Assembly: GCA_024235635.1 (NCBI GenBank)
Contig: JACKMA010000001.1
Span: 1 to 64,000 of the forward strand
From: Zoogloeaceae bacterium
Lineage (GTDB): Bacteria; Pseudomonadota; Gammaproteobacteria; Burkholderiales; Rhodocyclaceae
Reading direction: 5' to 3'
DNA length: 64,000 nucleotides
Both the position numbers and the translations under genes were made by a program. The notes beneath the pieces were generated by a model. It had not been told where the DNA came from and searched no databases. It saw nothing but the letters and a program-made list of their open reading frames with translations. Shown here piece by piece: positions 41,815-49,961 of the stretch; positions within the stretch are counted from its first letter, which is position 1, and each line of letters opens with the position of its first letter.

Positions 41815-43880
41815 GCTATCCGCTCGAAGCGCAACTGCGCCCCCCCGTCGAATGGCTGTCGGCCGCGGCCTGCATCATCGCCGGCGGCCTCGTCGCGAGG
41901 CGTCCGGACTGGCTGCTGCTGCCGGACGAGGCGACGCCCGCGGTGGCAGCCGGCCTCGCCGCCCTCGGCGTGTGGCGCCTCGTCCAGGGTGCGCGGCTGG
42001 TGGCCTACCAGCGCAACCTGCGCGCAATCCGGCGCTATGCTCTGCGGCCGCCCGAGATCCCGTGGTCGAACGACCGGCTCTTTCTGGGGCGGGGCTTTCG
42101 CTGGGACCAGCGCCACACGCAGCGGCTCATCGATGCGCGCCTGCCCGCCTCACGCCGGTACCGGGAAGCGGGCCGGGCCTACGCATGGGCCCGCGCCTTC
42201 GAGCGCTGGTGCGAACACCGCCCACGCTGGGCCGGGCTGGCGCGATTCGCCCGGTCCACCTCAACATGGAACCCGGTGGCGCCCTTGCCGGACATCGGTG
42301 GCGATCCCCTGCTCCACGGCGTCGAGCCGAACGAGCGCGAGGTATGGACCGATCTCTACAACCGCGTCGCGCACACCTTGGTACTCGGGACCACGCGGGT
42401 CGGCAAGACCCGCCTCGAGGAGGTTCTGGTCACTCAGGACATTCGCCGCGGCGACGTCGTCATCGTCTTCGATCCCAAGGGCGATCGCGCCTTGCTGATG
42501 CGCATGTGGGCCGAAGCCAAGCGCGCTGGGCGCCAGGATGCGTTCTACATGTTCCATCTGGGCTTCCCGGACGTCTCGGCGCGTTACAACCCGGTCGGCG
42601 CCTTCTCGCGCATCACCGAAGTGGCCACCCGTACCGCCGATCCGCTGCCCTCGGAAGGCAACAGCGCGGCCTTCAAGGAGTTCGTGTGGCGCTTCGTGAA
42701 CGTGCTCGCCAAGGCGATGTTCACGCTCGGCGAACGCCCCGACTTCGCGAAGATCTATGCCTACGCGGTCGATACCGAGAACCTCGCCCTGCGCTATCTC
42801 GAGCACTGGCTCGATCAAGCTCGCCCCGGCTGGCGCGACGAGTGCGACCTCGACGATGACGGCGGCCGCGACCGGACCAAGGCCGACCAGGCGCGCAAGA
42901 CCGGGCGCTCGATGCGCGCCATCAACCTGATCCTGTACATCCGCGAGAAGCAGTTGCGCGAGCCGGTGGCCGACGCGCTGATCTCGGTGCTGGGCAACGA
43001 CCGCACCTACTTCGAGAAGCTCGTATCGAGCCTCTATCCGCTGCTCGAGAAGCTCACCACCGGCAAGATGGCCGGCCTGATTTCGCCTGCCTATGCCGAT
43101 CTTCAGGACACGCGCCCGATCATCGACTGGATGGACGTCATCAACCGGGGCGGCATCGTCTATGTCGGGCTCGATTCGCTCTCCGATCACGAAGTGGCCA
43201 GCGCCGTGGGGACGTCGATGTTCGCCGATCTCACCAGCGTGGCCGGGCAGATCTACAAGCACGGCGCCGACGCGGGCCAGGGCGCGCCCACACCCAACCG
43301 CAAGCTCTCGCTGCACGCCGACGAGTTCAACGAGCTGGTCGGCGACGCCTTCATCCCGATGGTGAACAAGGCCGGCGGCGCCGGCTACCAGGTGACGGCC
43401 TACACCCAGACCTGGCACGACGTGGAGGCCAAGATCGGTTCGGCGCCGAAGGCCGAGCAGATTGGCGGCAACTTCAACAGCCTGATCATGCTGCGGGTGC
43501 AGAACATCGAGACCGCCGAGATGCTGACCCTGCGCCTGCCCGAGGTGGACATCGTCACCAAGCTCGCTTCGTCGAGCGTGAGCGACACCAATGACCCGAC
43601 GGACTTTGCCGAATTTGCAAGCCGCAACGAGGACCGCATCTCCACCGAGAAGACGCCGATGCTCTCCCCCGCCGATCTGGTGAGCCTCCCCAAGGGGCAG
43701 GCCTATTGCCTGCTCGATGGCGGCCACCTGTGGAAGATCCGCATCCCGCTCACCGACGACACCGACGATGCCCTCCTGCCTGACTCGCTCGCGGCCATGC
43801 TCGCCGAGATGGGGGCGCGGCATCCGTCTGGTGCAGTCCTTGGTTCGATTACCCAGGAGGGCACTGGCAGTGGCTGGTGA
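41811..43880 (+). CDS. traD: Coupling protein TraD (VirD4-like)
   Basis: 689 aa, GTG start with GGGAGG upstream. Two N-terminal membrane segments (residues about 14-60), Walker A 'GTTRVGKTR' at 193-201, 'DVVIVFDPKGD' soon after, 'LHADEFNELVGD' (Walker B-like) and 'AYTQTWHDVEAK' (motif 3). Hexameric ATPase that brings the relaxase-DNA complex to the secretion channel. Placed directly after traI, as in SXT/R391-type elements. Confidence 0.95.
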   Translation: MSYPLEAQLRPPVEWLSAAACIIAGGLVARRPDWLLLPDEATPAVAAGLAALGVWRLVQGARLVAYQRNLRAIRRYALRPPEIPWSNDRLFLGRGFRWDQRHTQRLIDARLPASRRYREAGRAYAWARAFERWCEHRPRWAGLARFARSTSTWNPVAPLPDIGGDPLLHGVEPNEREVWTDLYNRVAHTLVLGTTRVGKTRLEEVLVTQDIRRGDVVIVFDPKGDRALLMRMWAEAKRAGRQDAFYMFHLGFPDVSARYNPVGAFSRITEVATRTADPLPSEGNSAAFKEFVWRFVNVLAKAMFTLGERPDFAKIYAYAVDTENLALRYLEHWLDQARPGWRDECDLDDDGGRDRTKADQARKTGRSMRAINLILYIREKQLREPVADALISVLGNDRTYFEKLVSSLYPLLEKLTTGKMAGLISPAYADLQDTRPIIDWMDVINRGGIVYVGLDSLSDHEVASAVGTSMFADLTSVAGQIYKHGADAGQGAPTPNRKLSLHADEFNELVGDAFIPMVNKAGGAGYQVTAYTQTWHDVEAKIGSAPKAEQIGGNFNSLIMLRVQNIETAEMLTLRLPEVDIVTKLASSSVSDTNDPTDFAEFASRNEDRISTEKTPMLSPADLVSLPKGQAYCLLDGGHLWKIRIPLTDDTDDALLPDSLAAMLAEMGARHPSGAVLGSITQEGTGSGW

Positions 43881-44577
43881 TTCCGCCACCTTCGAACGAG
43901 GCATCCGCAAGGCCGCCTTTGCACCGTTTCGTACTGCAGCATTTTGCGCAATGACGTTTGTCGTGATCGTGTTCGGGCGGATGGTGATCGATCTGGTATG
44001 GACCGGCGCCGATCCCGGCACTGTCGGTCAGGCCCGCGCAGCGCTCGCTGCCGAGCTCGTCGAGGCAGAATCCTTGCCGCGTGTCGGTGGTGCGCCGGCG
44101 GATCGCGCCCTGCGCTGGGCGCATGTGGCCTACGACTGGTTCTACGTGCGCACCGGCGTCGATCGATTGCTGCTGGCTTCGCCTACTGATCTCACCAGTC
44201 CGGAGCTTGCCATGCGGCGCGGGATGTCGACGACAGTGGCGCAGCCCCGCTGGCAGGCGCTGATGCTCGGGACCCAGATGCTCGCGGCACGGGCCGCCCT
44301 GCTTCCTTCCATGCTTCCGACCCTGGCACTTGCCTACGGGCTGGCAATCCTCGACGGCCTCATCGCCCGATCGGTGCGCCGTTCCGCGGGTGGGCGTGAA
44401 TCGGCCACCCTCTACCACCGGGCGAAGTACCTGCATGTCTCACTTGCGACGGTGGCCTTGGTCGCGTGGTTCTGGTGGCCGAATCAACTCGACCCACAGG
44501 GCGTGGCCATCGTTCTGGCGCTGCTGGGCGCGCTTCTGCTTCGCGTTCAGCTGAAGTTCTACAAGAAGTACCTGTAA
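43870..44577 (+). CDS. DUF4400-like integrating-element membrane protein
   Basis: 235 aa, GTG start with AGGAGG upstream, overlapping traD by 11 bp. Several hydrophobic segments: 'FCAMTFVVIVFGRMVIDLVW', 'MLPTLALAYGLAILDGLIA', 'ATVALVAWFWW' and 'IVLALLGALLLRVQLKFY'. The motif 'LDGLIARSVRRSAGGRESATLYHRAKY' in pieces is the one seen in DUF4400 proteins that follow traD in ICEs. Function unknown; probably inner-membrane help for transfer. Confidence 0.78.
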   Translation: MAGDSATFERGIRKAAFAPFRTAAFCAMTFVVIVFGRMVIDLVWTGADPGTVGQARAALAAELVEAESLPRVGGAPADRALRWAHVAYDWFYVRTGVDRLLLASPTDLTSPELAMRRGMSTTVAQPRWQALMLGTQMLAARAALLPSMLPTLALAYGLAILDGLIARSVRRSAGGRESATLYHRAKYLHVSLATVALVAWFWWPNQLDPQGVAIVLALLGALLLRVQLKFYKKYL

Positions 44578-44757
44578 CCGCTATGCGATTCAAGAGCTAG
44601 ACTGGATAGTTGAACGAAAGTCGGCTGCGCCGTTGTTCTGCCCGCCGAGGACGGCTCCCAGTGGCTTCGCCGTTACGCGGGTCGCCACACCAATGCTCTT
44701 GGGTGGCAGGACTCCGGTTCGCTGGCGATTGCATTACGACGACCCGAGAGATTCGCC

Positions 44758-45192
44758 ATGGGCCTATCGTATAGGCGCTTCTTGCTCGACCAAGACGATG
44801 CGCTCCATCGGTTGCCGCGCTCAAAGATGGAACGCATGCTGGACGCTCCAGCCGCGCACCCGATAGCCCGCTTTGCCGGGCAACGCGTACGCAGTTGCGA
44901 GGTCATCGTCGAAGTGAAGGACAGAGTACCGCGACGAGTCGTTTGGATGACCTTCGGCATGCTGAGCTTCGACTGCCGGGGCTGCCTTCAGCCAGAGGAA
45001 CATCGTCGGCATCAGATGGCGCTTGCCGAACTCGCGCTCGAGGCACTGGTCCCCACGTGCCAGTCGGAGGGCAAGGTCATCGACGCTGCCAGTCGCTTCC
45101 TTTCCAAAGGGGCGACCTGGACCCCGTCAGGGCATCTAAAACGCCGACTTGAAGAAGCCGCCCTCGATTCCGGGGGCACAGGTTGCCTTTGA
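44758..45192 (+). CDS. Hypothetical 144-aa protein
   Basis: ATG with GAGAG upstream. 'YRRFLLDQDDALHRLPRSKMERML' at the N-terminus and 'RVVWMTFGMLSFDCRGCL' in the middle, with a C-x2-C. The layout (short strand-rich middle with 'VEVKDRVPRRVVW') recalls hypothetical proteins found at ICE borders, but no family can be named. Last ICE-like gene before the cassette array; 181 bp behind the DUF4400-like gene. Confidence 0.62.
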   Translation: MGLSYRRFLLDQDDALHRLPRSKMERMLDAPAAHPIARFAGQRVRSCEVIVEVKDRVPRRVVWMTFGMLSFDCRGCLQPEEHRRHQMALAELALEALVPTCQSEGKVIDAASRFLSKGATWTPSGHLKRRLEEAALDSGGTGCL

Positions 45193-45470
45193 TCTTCGCT
45201 GTGTACTGCCGTGAAGCCTCGAATCGCAGGCGGGCGTTTGGTCATAGTCGGTTCGGTTCACCGTCACACGCATTGGCTCAGTCCTGCGACGTGTTCGTCT
45301 AAGTGCAAGTCCCCGGCCATCGCTGATGGCCACCCTGCGCCAATTGGGCGCCGGCAACCATGCCGAAACCTGTCGCACGAAATCCTGCGCCCTCGAACGG
45401 CAGGTCTTCAATTCCTCGAACTAGTACTACCGACCCAATGCCGCCGTTAAGCTCTTTGAGAAAAGCAGTC

Positions 45471-45541
45471 GCTCAACGTTCAAATCAGCCGATTGAAAAG
45501 CGCGCAGCGTTTGATGGGTAGGCTGGATTCGTTTGTTTGGC
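45471..45541 (-). repeat. attC-like site 5 (degenerate)
   Basis: In cassette sense: GCCAAAC at the zinc-ribbon gene's stop, then an imperfect dyad (AATCCAGCC against GGCTGATT) and GTTGAGC at the end. The first box deviates from RYYYAAC in one base. Confidence 0.5.
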
Positions 45542-46311
45542 TATTTGACCTCACGATAGCGCCCACCTTCAACCCACACGATTAGCTTTGAATCATCGTG
45601 ACTGTCTATATTGTAGTATGTGTATTCATCCGCTTCTTTGTACCACTTATATCGTGATTGTCTAAACCTCAATCGGTGTAAAACATCGCTTAAGTTTGTT
45701 TGGAACTCCTTGATATTGCGATTTGCTGCGAACGCACTACCAACGAATTCAATTGTGCGAAAACCAGCGCCAAATGTTTTTGCAGATAAGTCATGCTCCC
45801 ACAGAGCTTTTCGTACAGCAGGACCATAAGCATCTCGAAGCTTGGGAAGTGCATTAGACTGGACAGCGGACACTTTGCTTTTGAATTTCTTCAATAGCGC
45901 AGCCTCCTCATTATTGAGCGTGAACTTTTCCCCTTCTTCAACTATCATCGCCCACGCGCTAAAAAGAGCGACTCCAAGTATTAATGAATCTTTGGAGTCC
46001 AGGTAAGTGTCAACTTTATACTTCTCCAGTCCATCAATTTCTCTCTTTAGTTTTGCGACATAATCGTTTTTCTTCTCCGCCAGGGTTTTAACTGGCTGCG
46101 TACTTACACTTTTTGAAGATTGAGAAGTTGCTTTCGTTGTAGATGTGTTGTTACCCGTAAATAGAGATATTAGAAATCCTCCAAGCAACACAACCAAAAT
46201 CAAGGTTCCACATCCGTATTGTTTCGGTTTCTGAGGGGCGCCGCAGTTGGGGCACTTGTCCGCTTTCTTGCTTATCTCGTGGCCACACTCCTTGCATTTT
46301 TGTAATGCCAT
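45541..46311 (-). CDS. Zinc-ribbon membrane protein (cassette gene)
   Basis: 256 aa. N-terminal zinc ribbon with two C-x2-C pairs ('CKECGHEISKKADKCPNCG'), one membrane helix ('GTLILVVLLGGFLISLF'), a Ser/Thr linker and a Lys-rich helical exterior domain. The gene is AT-rich compared with the flanks. Start at the ATG with GGGAGA upstream, 20 bp inside the cassette. Similar zinc-ribbon/TM proteins of unknown role are common cassette cargo. Confidence 0.72.
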   Translation of the reverse strand: MALQKCKECGHEISKKADKCPNCGAPQKPKQYGCGTLILVVLLGGFLISLFTGNNTSTTKATSQSSKSVSTQPVKTLAEKKNDYVAKLKREIDGLEKYKVDTYLDSKDSLILGVALFSAWAMIVEEGEKFTLNNEEAALLKKFKSKVSAVQSNALPKLRDAYGPAVRKALWEHDLSAKTFGAGFRTIEFVGSAFAANRNIKEFQTNLSDVLHRLRFRQSRYKWYKEADEYTYYNIDSHDDSKLIVWVEGGRYREVK

Positions 46312-46330
46312 CAACGTCTCCCATTTTGTA

Positions 46331-46456
46331 GCCTAACGTTTGAGCTGAGGGGCGCGCGCAGGCATGGCGCTTGGCCCGCGAGGCGGATCTTGGACCACAC
46401 CGTCTCGCGGGCCAAGTGCCATGCCGGAGCGCGTCCACTCGGGCGAAGGGTTAGGC
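46331..46456 (-). repeat. attC site 4
   Basis: 126 bp. In cassette sense it runs from GCCTAAC (holding the TAA stop of the 210-aa gene) to GTTAGGC, with a long internal dyad: GGCATGGC.CTTGGCCCGCGAG pairs with CTCGCGGGCCAAG.GCCATGCC. Boxes match the consensus exactly. Confidence 0.87.
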
Positions 46457-47083
46457 GTCATCGCTCTTGCCCAACACCAAAGCGACGATGTACTCCAGAT
46501 TGAAGAGCGCCTTGACCTTGCCTTGGAGCTGGCTCATCACGACTGCCCGCGCATTGGGAGCAGTAAGTGACTTCTCAAGTGCACGCCAAACCTCGGCCTT
46601 TTCGGCGTCAGTGTGGTACTGCGCACCGTTTAGCCAATTGTCGAGTAGCGACTCGTGAAAGAGTGGTTGACCGCCTACGGATACCTGCATGTACAGGTTC
46701 AGTTCTCCGTGCTCGAACACGCGACGGATCACTTTCATGTGATCAGCGAATGCGCGACTTGAAAATCGACGTCCAAGTAGAGCAGCGATGTTGTTGAAGG
46801 ACGTTGCTTCCTTGTGGAGGATGACCGGGCGAAGGACGTGCAGCAACTCGTGCAGCTCGGCGTCGCTGTACGGCGCGCACTCAAAGGTCATGCATGTGCC
46901 GCTCTCCCACTTGAAGTTCGTTATCGCAGGCATGCTACGGGTTAGCAGTGTGCACGTCCTAACTCGGGCCAACAGTTGCACATACGACCGTAGCAAAGCA
47001 AGGTCGTCTGGGGTGAACGTCCCCGAGACTGACTCAACCAGAGTTCCGCCTTCGGTCTTGAGAGACAAGGTGACAGTGGTCAT
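46451..47083 (-). CDS. Hypothetical cassette protein, 210 aa
   Basis: Soluble. 'MTTVTLSLKTEGGTLVESVSG' then a helical body with 'AITNFKWESGTCMTFECAPYSDAELHELLHVLRPVIL' in pieces and 'LLGRRFSSRAFADHMKVIRRVFEHGEL'. The pattern resembles unknown proteins found in integron cassettes and abortive-infection-like loci, but no family can be given. The ATG is only 5 bases behind GTTAGGC of site 3, so little room exists for a ribosome-binding site. Confidence 0.7.
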   Translation of the reverse strand: MTTVTLSLKTEGGTLVESVSGTFTPDDLALLRSYVQLLARVRTCTLLTRSMPAITNFKWESGTCMTFECAPYSDAELHELLHVLRPVILHKEATSFNNIAALLGRRFSSRAFADHMKVIRRVFEHGELNLYMQVSVGGQPLFHESLLDNWLNGAQYHTDAEKAEVWRALEKSLTAPNARAVVMSQLQGKVKALFNLEYIVALVLGKSDDA

Positions 47084-47087
47084 GACG

Positions 47088-47179
47088 CCTAACGTAGAAG
47101 TGAGGGGCAGCCGGAGCGCGTAGCGCGGAGGGCGCCAAAAGCGTAGCTTTTGGCTGTCCCATCGACTGCCGTGTTATGC
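47088..47179 (-). repeat. attC site 3
   Basis: 92 bp, in cassette sense from GCATAAC to GTTAGGC. Internal dyad with GGGACAGCC/GGCTGCCCC and AAAAGC/GCTTTT. The first box begins 17 bases after the stop of the lipoprotein gene. Confidence 0.82.
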
Positions 47180-47195
47180 CATTGACAAGGTGAGA

Positions 47196-47576
47196 TCATT
47201 GGATGATGACCTCCCGAAATGTGACCTTCGATTGCCGGTGTTTAGATCTGTAGGCAACCAACTTGACCGGTGGCATAGAGGTTTCGGCCTTAGCTTGGTT
47301 CAGTCTCGCGACGATGGCCTCTACCAGCGCAATATCGGTTGTTTCGTACAGATTGACGCATGCATAGCTGTGACCAGGAAGCCAAGGATTTCCGCCCTCC
47401 CAAAAGAGAATCTCCTTGCGTTGGCAGTCCTGGGGCCCGTCGCACACCTGCTTTTCGACAAGAACCTCCTGCACCAAGGCGTGATAGCGCCGCGCTTCCT
47501 CTGGGTAGGACTCTCCACACCCAGACAAGCTTGCGGCAATCAACACGGCAAGAGCGGCAGAACTTTTCTTAGGCAT
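47196..47576 (-). CDS. Small lipoprotein (cassette gene)
   Basis: 126 aa. Lipobox 'LIAASLSGCGES'. Mature part with paired cysteines ('KQVCDGPQDCQRKEI') and 'GNPWLPGHSYACVNLYETTD'. No family recognised. The ATG is part of the GTTATGC end box of attC site 2, so integration of the cassette places the start codon directly in the recombination site. Confidence 0.72.
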   Translation of the reverse strand: MPKKSSAALAVLIAASLSGCGESYPEEARRYHALVQEVLVEKQVCDGPQDCQRKEILFWEGGNPWLPGHSYACVNLYETTDIALVEAIVARLNQAKAETSMPPVKLVAYRSKHRQSKVTFREVIIQ

Positions 47577-47650
47577 AACGCCGCCATAAACGGCGCGAGC
47601 TTGCGAGCGTCCGGCGACCGTAGGGAGCGAATTTAATGGCCTTGTTAGCT
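47573..47650 (-). repeat. attC site 2
   Basis: 78 bp, in cassette sense from AGCTAAC (with the TAA stop of the radical-SAM gene) to GTTATGC. Internal dyad GGTCGCCGGAC...; inner arms CGCCGTTTATGGCGGCG. The end box provides the ATG of the following lipoprotein gene. Confidence 0.82.
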
Positions 47651-48655
47651 GTGAACTTCCTGTAGCTTTATGTTCGATACTGTAGCTGATCGACATCCGT
47701 TGCCGCAAATACTGCCACAAGACGAATTGCTTACCCCATCCTCGACTAAAGATGCATTTCTCCACCTTACAATTTCACTCGACTCCTTCCAAATTTCCTG
47801 CAAGGGCTTTTCAAGTATGTTGCCGATTGATGGTGCATTTACTTGCCCTCCGCAAGCCCTAACATCACCATGAGAATTAACGCGAACAGTAGAAAGTCCG
47901 GGTTGACAACCTAAGCAAGAAGTATTTTTATTAAAGTACTCTGGCTCACTTTTGGCTTGCTCTAGAGCCTCAGGTATTAGTGGAAGCATGACTTCTAATT
48001 TGTCACGGTACTTTTCTTTCGCATTCCAGAGTTCTATTAGTTTAAGCCTTAGTGCCGACTCTTCTATTCCGGTATAGCCAATATTTTCATGGCCGAGGCC
48101 GCTATCAATGAGCGTTTGCACTTTGATCCCATGCACTCCTAAATTGGAGGCGAACTCCATATACTCGTGAAGCTCATGAATATTTTGCTTAACGATTACA
48201 ATTGCTAGGTAGACCGAAAATCCGCTAGATATTGCGGTTTTTATACCAGACATTGTTCGGTCAAATGAACCTTCACCACGTATAGAGTCATTTACTAGGG
48301 AATTAGAACCATCCAAGCTAATCTGCAAGGATTTTAATCCCGCCTTCTTAAGCTCTTCTGCCAATGCCTTATCTAACAAACTGGCATTTGTTGACATCGC
48401 TACTAAGATCCCTGCACTTGTTGCGGCAGCGATAACATCAACGATATAGGGATACAGCAAGGGCTCCCCGCCCGCCAAGGACAAATGGAAAACTTTCTTT
48501 TCTGCTAGGTGGGAAATAAATGACAGGGCTTCATCCCTAGAGAGGGACGTTTTATCTGACAACTGCTCCGAGCTGAACAAACAATGTCGGCACCTGAAAT
48601 TACACGAATGCGTAATATCCCAGCCGACTTGGAAAGGCATTGAAAGAGCCTTCAT
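47645..48655 (-). CDS. Radical-SAM/SPASM peptide-modifying enzyme
   Basis: 336 aa. Radical-SAM cluster motif C18-x3-C22-x2-C25 ('CNFRCRHC'), 'LAGGEPLLYP' (GGEP), 'MSTNASLLD' and 'LQISLDGSNSLVNDSIRG' are all present. The C-terminal part has SPASM-type cysteines: 'TSCLGCQPGLSTVRVNSHGDVRACGG' in pieces and 'SCGSICGNGC'. This is the layout of PqqE/AlbA-type maturases that form C-C, C-S or C-O bonds in ribosomal peptides. It has its own GGAGG site. Third gene of one integron cassette, behind a PqqD-like gene and a 62-aa ORF. AT-rich. Confidence 0.92.
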   Translation of the reverse strand: MKALSMPFQVGWDITHSCNFRCRHCLFSSEQLSDKTSLSRDEALSFISHLAEKKVFHLSLAGGEPLLYPYIVDVIAAATSAGILVAMSTNASLLDKALAEELKKAGLKSLQISLDGSNSLVNDSIRGEGSFDRTMSGIKTAISSGFSVYLAIVIVKQNIHELHEYMEFASNLGVHGIKVQTLIDSGLGHENIGYTGIEESALRLKLIELWNAKEKYRDKLEVMLPLIPEALEQAKSEPEYFNKNTSCLGCQPGLSTVRVNSHGDVRACGGQVNAPSIGNILEKPLQEIWKESSEIVRWRNASLVEDGVSNSSCGSICGNGCRSATVSNIKLQEVHS

Positions 48656-48657
48656 GT

Positions 48658-48927
48658 TTATACCTCCATGAGTAGTCCGTTGTTTATAAGGAGTTTTACT
48701 AGGTCGGCCGTTTCAAGAGAGATATCTGATGGCTCTAAGCTATAGATTTTGGCAACCGAATTTATTGTATTTCTTACAGTACTTCCTTCGTAAAAATGCA
48801 GAATGACTGCAAAGCCCATCTGATTCAGATGGACTATGCAACCATTAGATCGATTAAATAGCACCATATCGTCATCCCTTATTACAGCATCGGGACTTAA
48901 GATAAGAGTTGATTCTTGAACCGGCAT
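48658..48927 (-). CDS. PqqD-like peptide-recognition protein
   Basis: 89 aa. 'RDDDMVLFNRSNGCIVHLNQMGFAVILHFYEGSTVRNTI' in pieces and 'ISLETADLVKLLINNGLLMEV' follow the PqqD pattern: beta strands with 'D..VLF....G..Y.LN..G..IW..L..G.T...I...' and a C-terminal helix ending in a 'L...GLL' box. PqqD proteins are RRE domains that bind the leader of a precursor peptide and present it to a radical-SAM enzyme. Lies 5 bp after the 62-aa ORF and 2 bp before the radical-SAM gene. Confidence 0.8.
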   Translation of the reverse strand: MPVQESTLILSPDAVIRDDDMVLFNRSNGCIVHLNQMGFAVILHFYEGSTVRNTINSVAKIYSLEPSDISLETADLVKLLINNGLLMEV

Positions 48928-48932
48928 TACGG

Positions 48933-49121
48933 CTACCGTTTTTTCTTAGTAGGGCTACTGGACGCTGTGAAATCCATCATTTTCATGGCTGACTGACAGG
49001 TTGCCATATATGCAGCGAATCCAGCGGGCTTTTCTTTAGCAAGTTGATCAAGAGTCTCGATAAACTCTTTTACACGCTCGGGGGTTATAGTTGAAACAAG
49101 TGGTTCATTTTCATCAGACAT
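48933..49121 (-). CDS. 62-aa candidate RiPP precursor
   Basis: Strong AAGGAGA ribosome-binding site. The N-terminal 40 residues are charged and helical ('TITPERVKEFIETLDQLAKEK'), as expected for a leader; the end 'MATCQSAMKMMDFTASSSP' and a TKKKR tail is different in composition and has a single Cys. The small size and first place in a PqqD/radical-SAM cassette suggest a precursor peptide. No Gly-Gly cleavage site is seen, so the core border is open. It could instead be a small accessory protein. Confidence 0.68.
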   Translation of the reverse strand: MSDENEPLVSTITPERVKEFIETLDQLAKEKPAGFAAYMATCQSAMKMMDFTASSSPTKKKR

Positions 49122-49174
49122 AACTCACTCTCCTTTTGAGTGCATTGAACTTGTGGCGAAATTGCCACGTTTAC

Positions 49175-49274
49175 AGCTAACGCCAAGTTCACCGGCCCGC
49201 AACAGCCATGATGACGCTTACCACGCCCACTACCGGACCCGCTGTTGCGGGTCCGGTGCAACGACGGGTTGGGC
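49175..49274 (-). repeat. attC site 1
   Basis: 100 bp, in cassette sense from GCCCAAC (consensus) to GTTAGCT. Internal dyad GTTGCACCGGACCCGCAAC/ with the mirror GCTGTTGCGGGCCGGTGAAC in pieces. It lies 54 bp upstream of the 62-aa ORF start. Confidence 0.85.
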
Positions 49275-49354
49275 TTCCGCGCCGCCTGCGCATAGCTTTC
49301 GCCTGCAACGACCACCGGAACGGCGATTTCCTCGGACGCGCTACGGCCGCGAAC

Positions 49355-49693
49355 GTGGAGAGCCTGTACCGCGTTGGCCGCCATCCGTGGGACGCCGAAC
49401 TGGCGCACGACGATTGGGGCCGCGGATGCCGACTGACGGTGGATGACAAACTGATGAAGCTGCGCATTCACGGCATTTGGTTCCCGTTCAAGGCCCGGCG
49501 ATCGTGGTTCGGGAATTGGTGCTGGGAGGCTTTTGAGTTCGAGCGAGGAACCGGCAAGCGCCTGCTGCTGCTGATGCGGGAGCGCGGCCCCTGGCACTGC
49601 GAGGCTGCGGCCTCAACGTTCTTTCGGTGGTGGAACCGGAAGCCCAACTTTGTTTTCGAGCGACAGGTTTGCCGGTTAACACGGCCGCGTTGA
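49355..49693 (+). CDS. Possible Trp-rich protein on the plus strand
   Basis: 112 aa from a GTG at 49355; the frame is open from 49208. 'LRIHGIWFPFKARRSWFGNWCWEAFEFERG' in pieces and 'FFRWWNRKPNFVFER' are unusually rich in Trp and Phe, which chance frames in GC-rich DNA rarely are. It runs opposite to the cassette genes and starts just outside attC site 1. No family recognised, and no good ribosome-binding site. Confidence 0.42.
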   Translation: MESLYRVGRHPWDAELAHDDWGRGCRLTVDDKLMKLRIHGIWFPFKARRSWFGNWCWEAFEFERGTGKRLLLLMRERGPWHCEAAASTFFRWWNRKPNFVFERQVCRLTRPR

Positions 49694-49961
49694 ATAACAT
49701 GTCCGATAAGTCACTGTTCTATTGCCGAAATGCGAGGCTGTGTAAAATAAACCAACAGGAAAAACGGCAAGCTGTCGACCACCTGGCGCGATCGCCACGA
49801 CCGACACATTCATAACTGGAAAGCATACCGCTTCTTCTGGGCGGCAGCTATCTGGTGCGCCCTCCGATTGACGGCTTCTGGCCGATAGTACCGCTCCAGC
49901 ATCGTGCCCGGAAGCGGCCGCTCGTCGCCAAAGCGGTTGACGACGGGCGGCCAGCTTGATG

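Larger units (their letters stand above)
19167..44577. mobile_element. Conjugation core of an ICE or plasmid (MPF-F, MOBH)
   Basis: A full F-type mating-pair formation set (pilin, TraL, E, K, B, V, C, W, U, N, F, H, G, TrbC, TrbI, plus DsbC and a signal peptidase) runs leftward, and relaxase TraI (MOBH), TraD and a DUF4400-like protein run rightward from a shared divergent region. The pairing of MPF-F with MOBH is the one known from the SXT/R391 ICEs and IncA/C or IncHI-type plasmids. Element ends were not found, so integrated or plasmid state is open. Confidence 0.85.
45471..49274 (-). mobile_element. Integron gene-cassette array without integrase (CALIN)
   Basis: Five attC-like sites in one orientation separate minus-strand genes. 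Each site starts with an RYYYAAC-like box that usually contains the stop codon of the preceding gene and ends with GTTRRRY. The genes are clearly more AT-rich than the tra and hsd genes. No intI was found in the window, so this is a cluster of attC sites lacking an integrase. It separates the conjugation core from the defence island. Confidence 0.82.

Noticed and set aside
45193..45470. Hairpin GGCCATC/GATGGCC at 45315-45331 as an attachment site
   Set aside because: No second copy was seen near the other possible element borders and nothing else supports it.
49085..49597. 170-codon minus-strand frame covering attC site 1
   Set aside because: The protein-like part is the well-known translation of an attC dyad, without a start signal; the site itself explains it.
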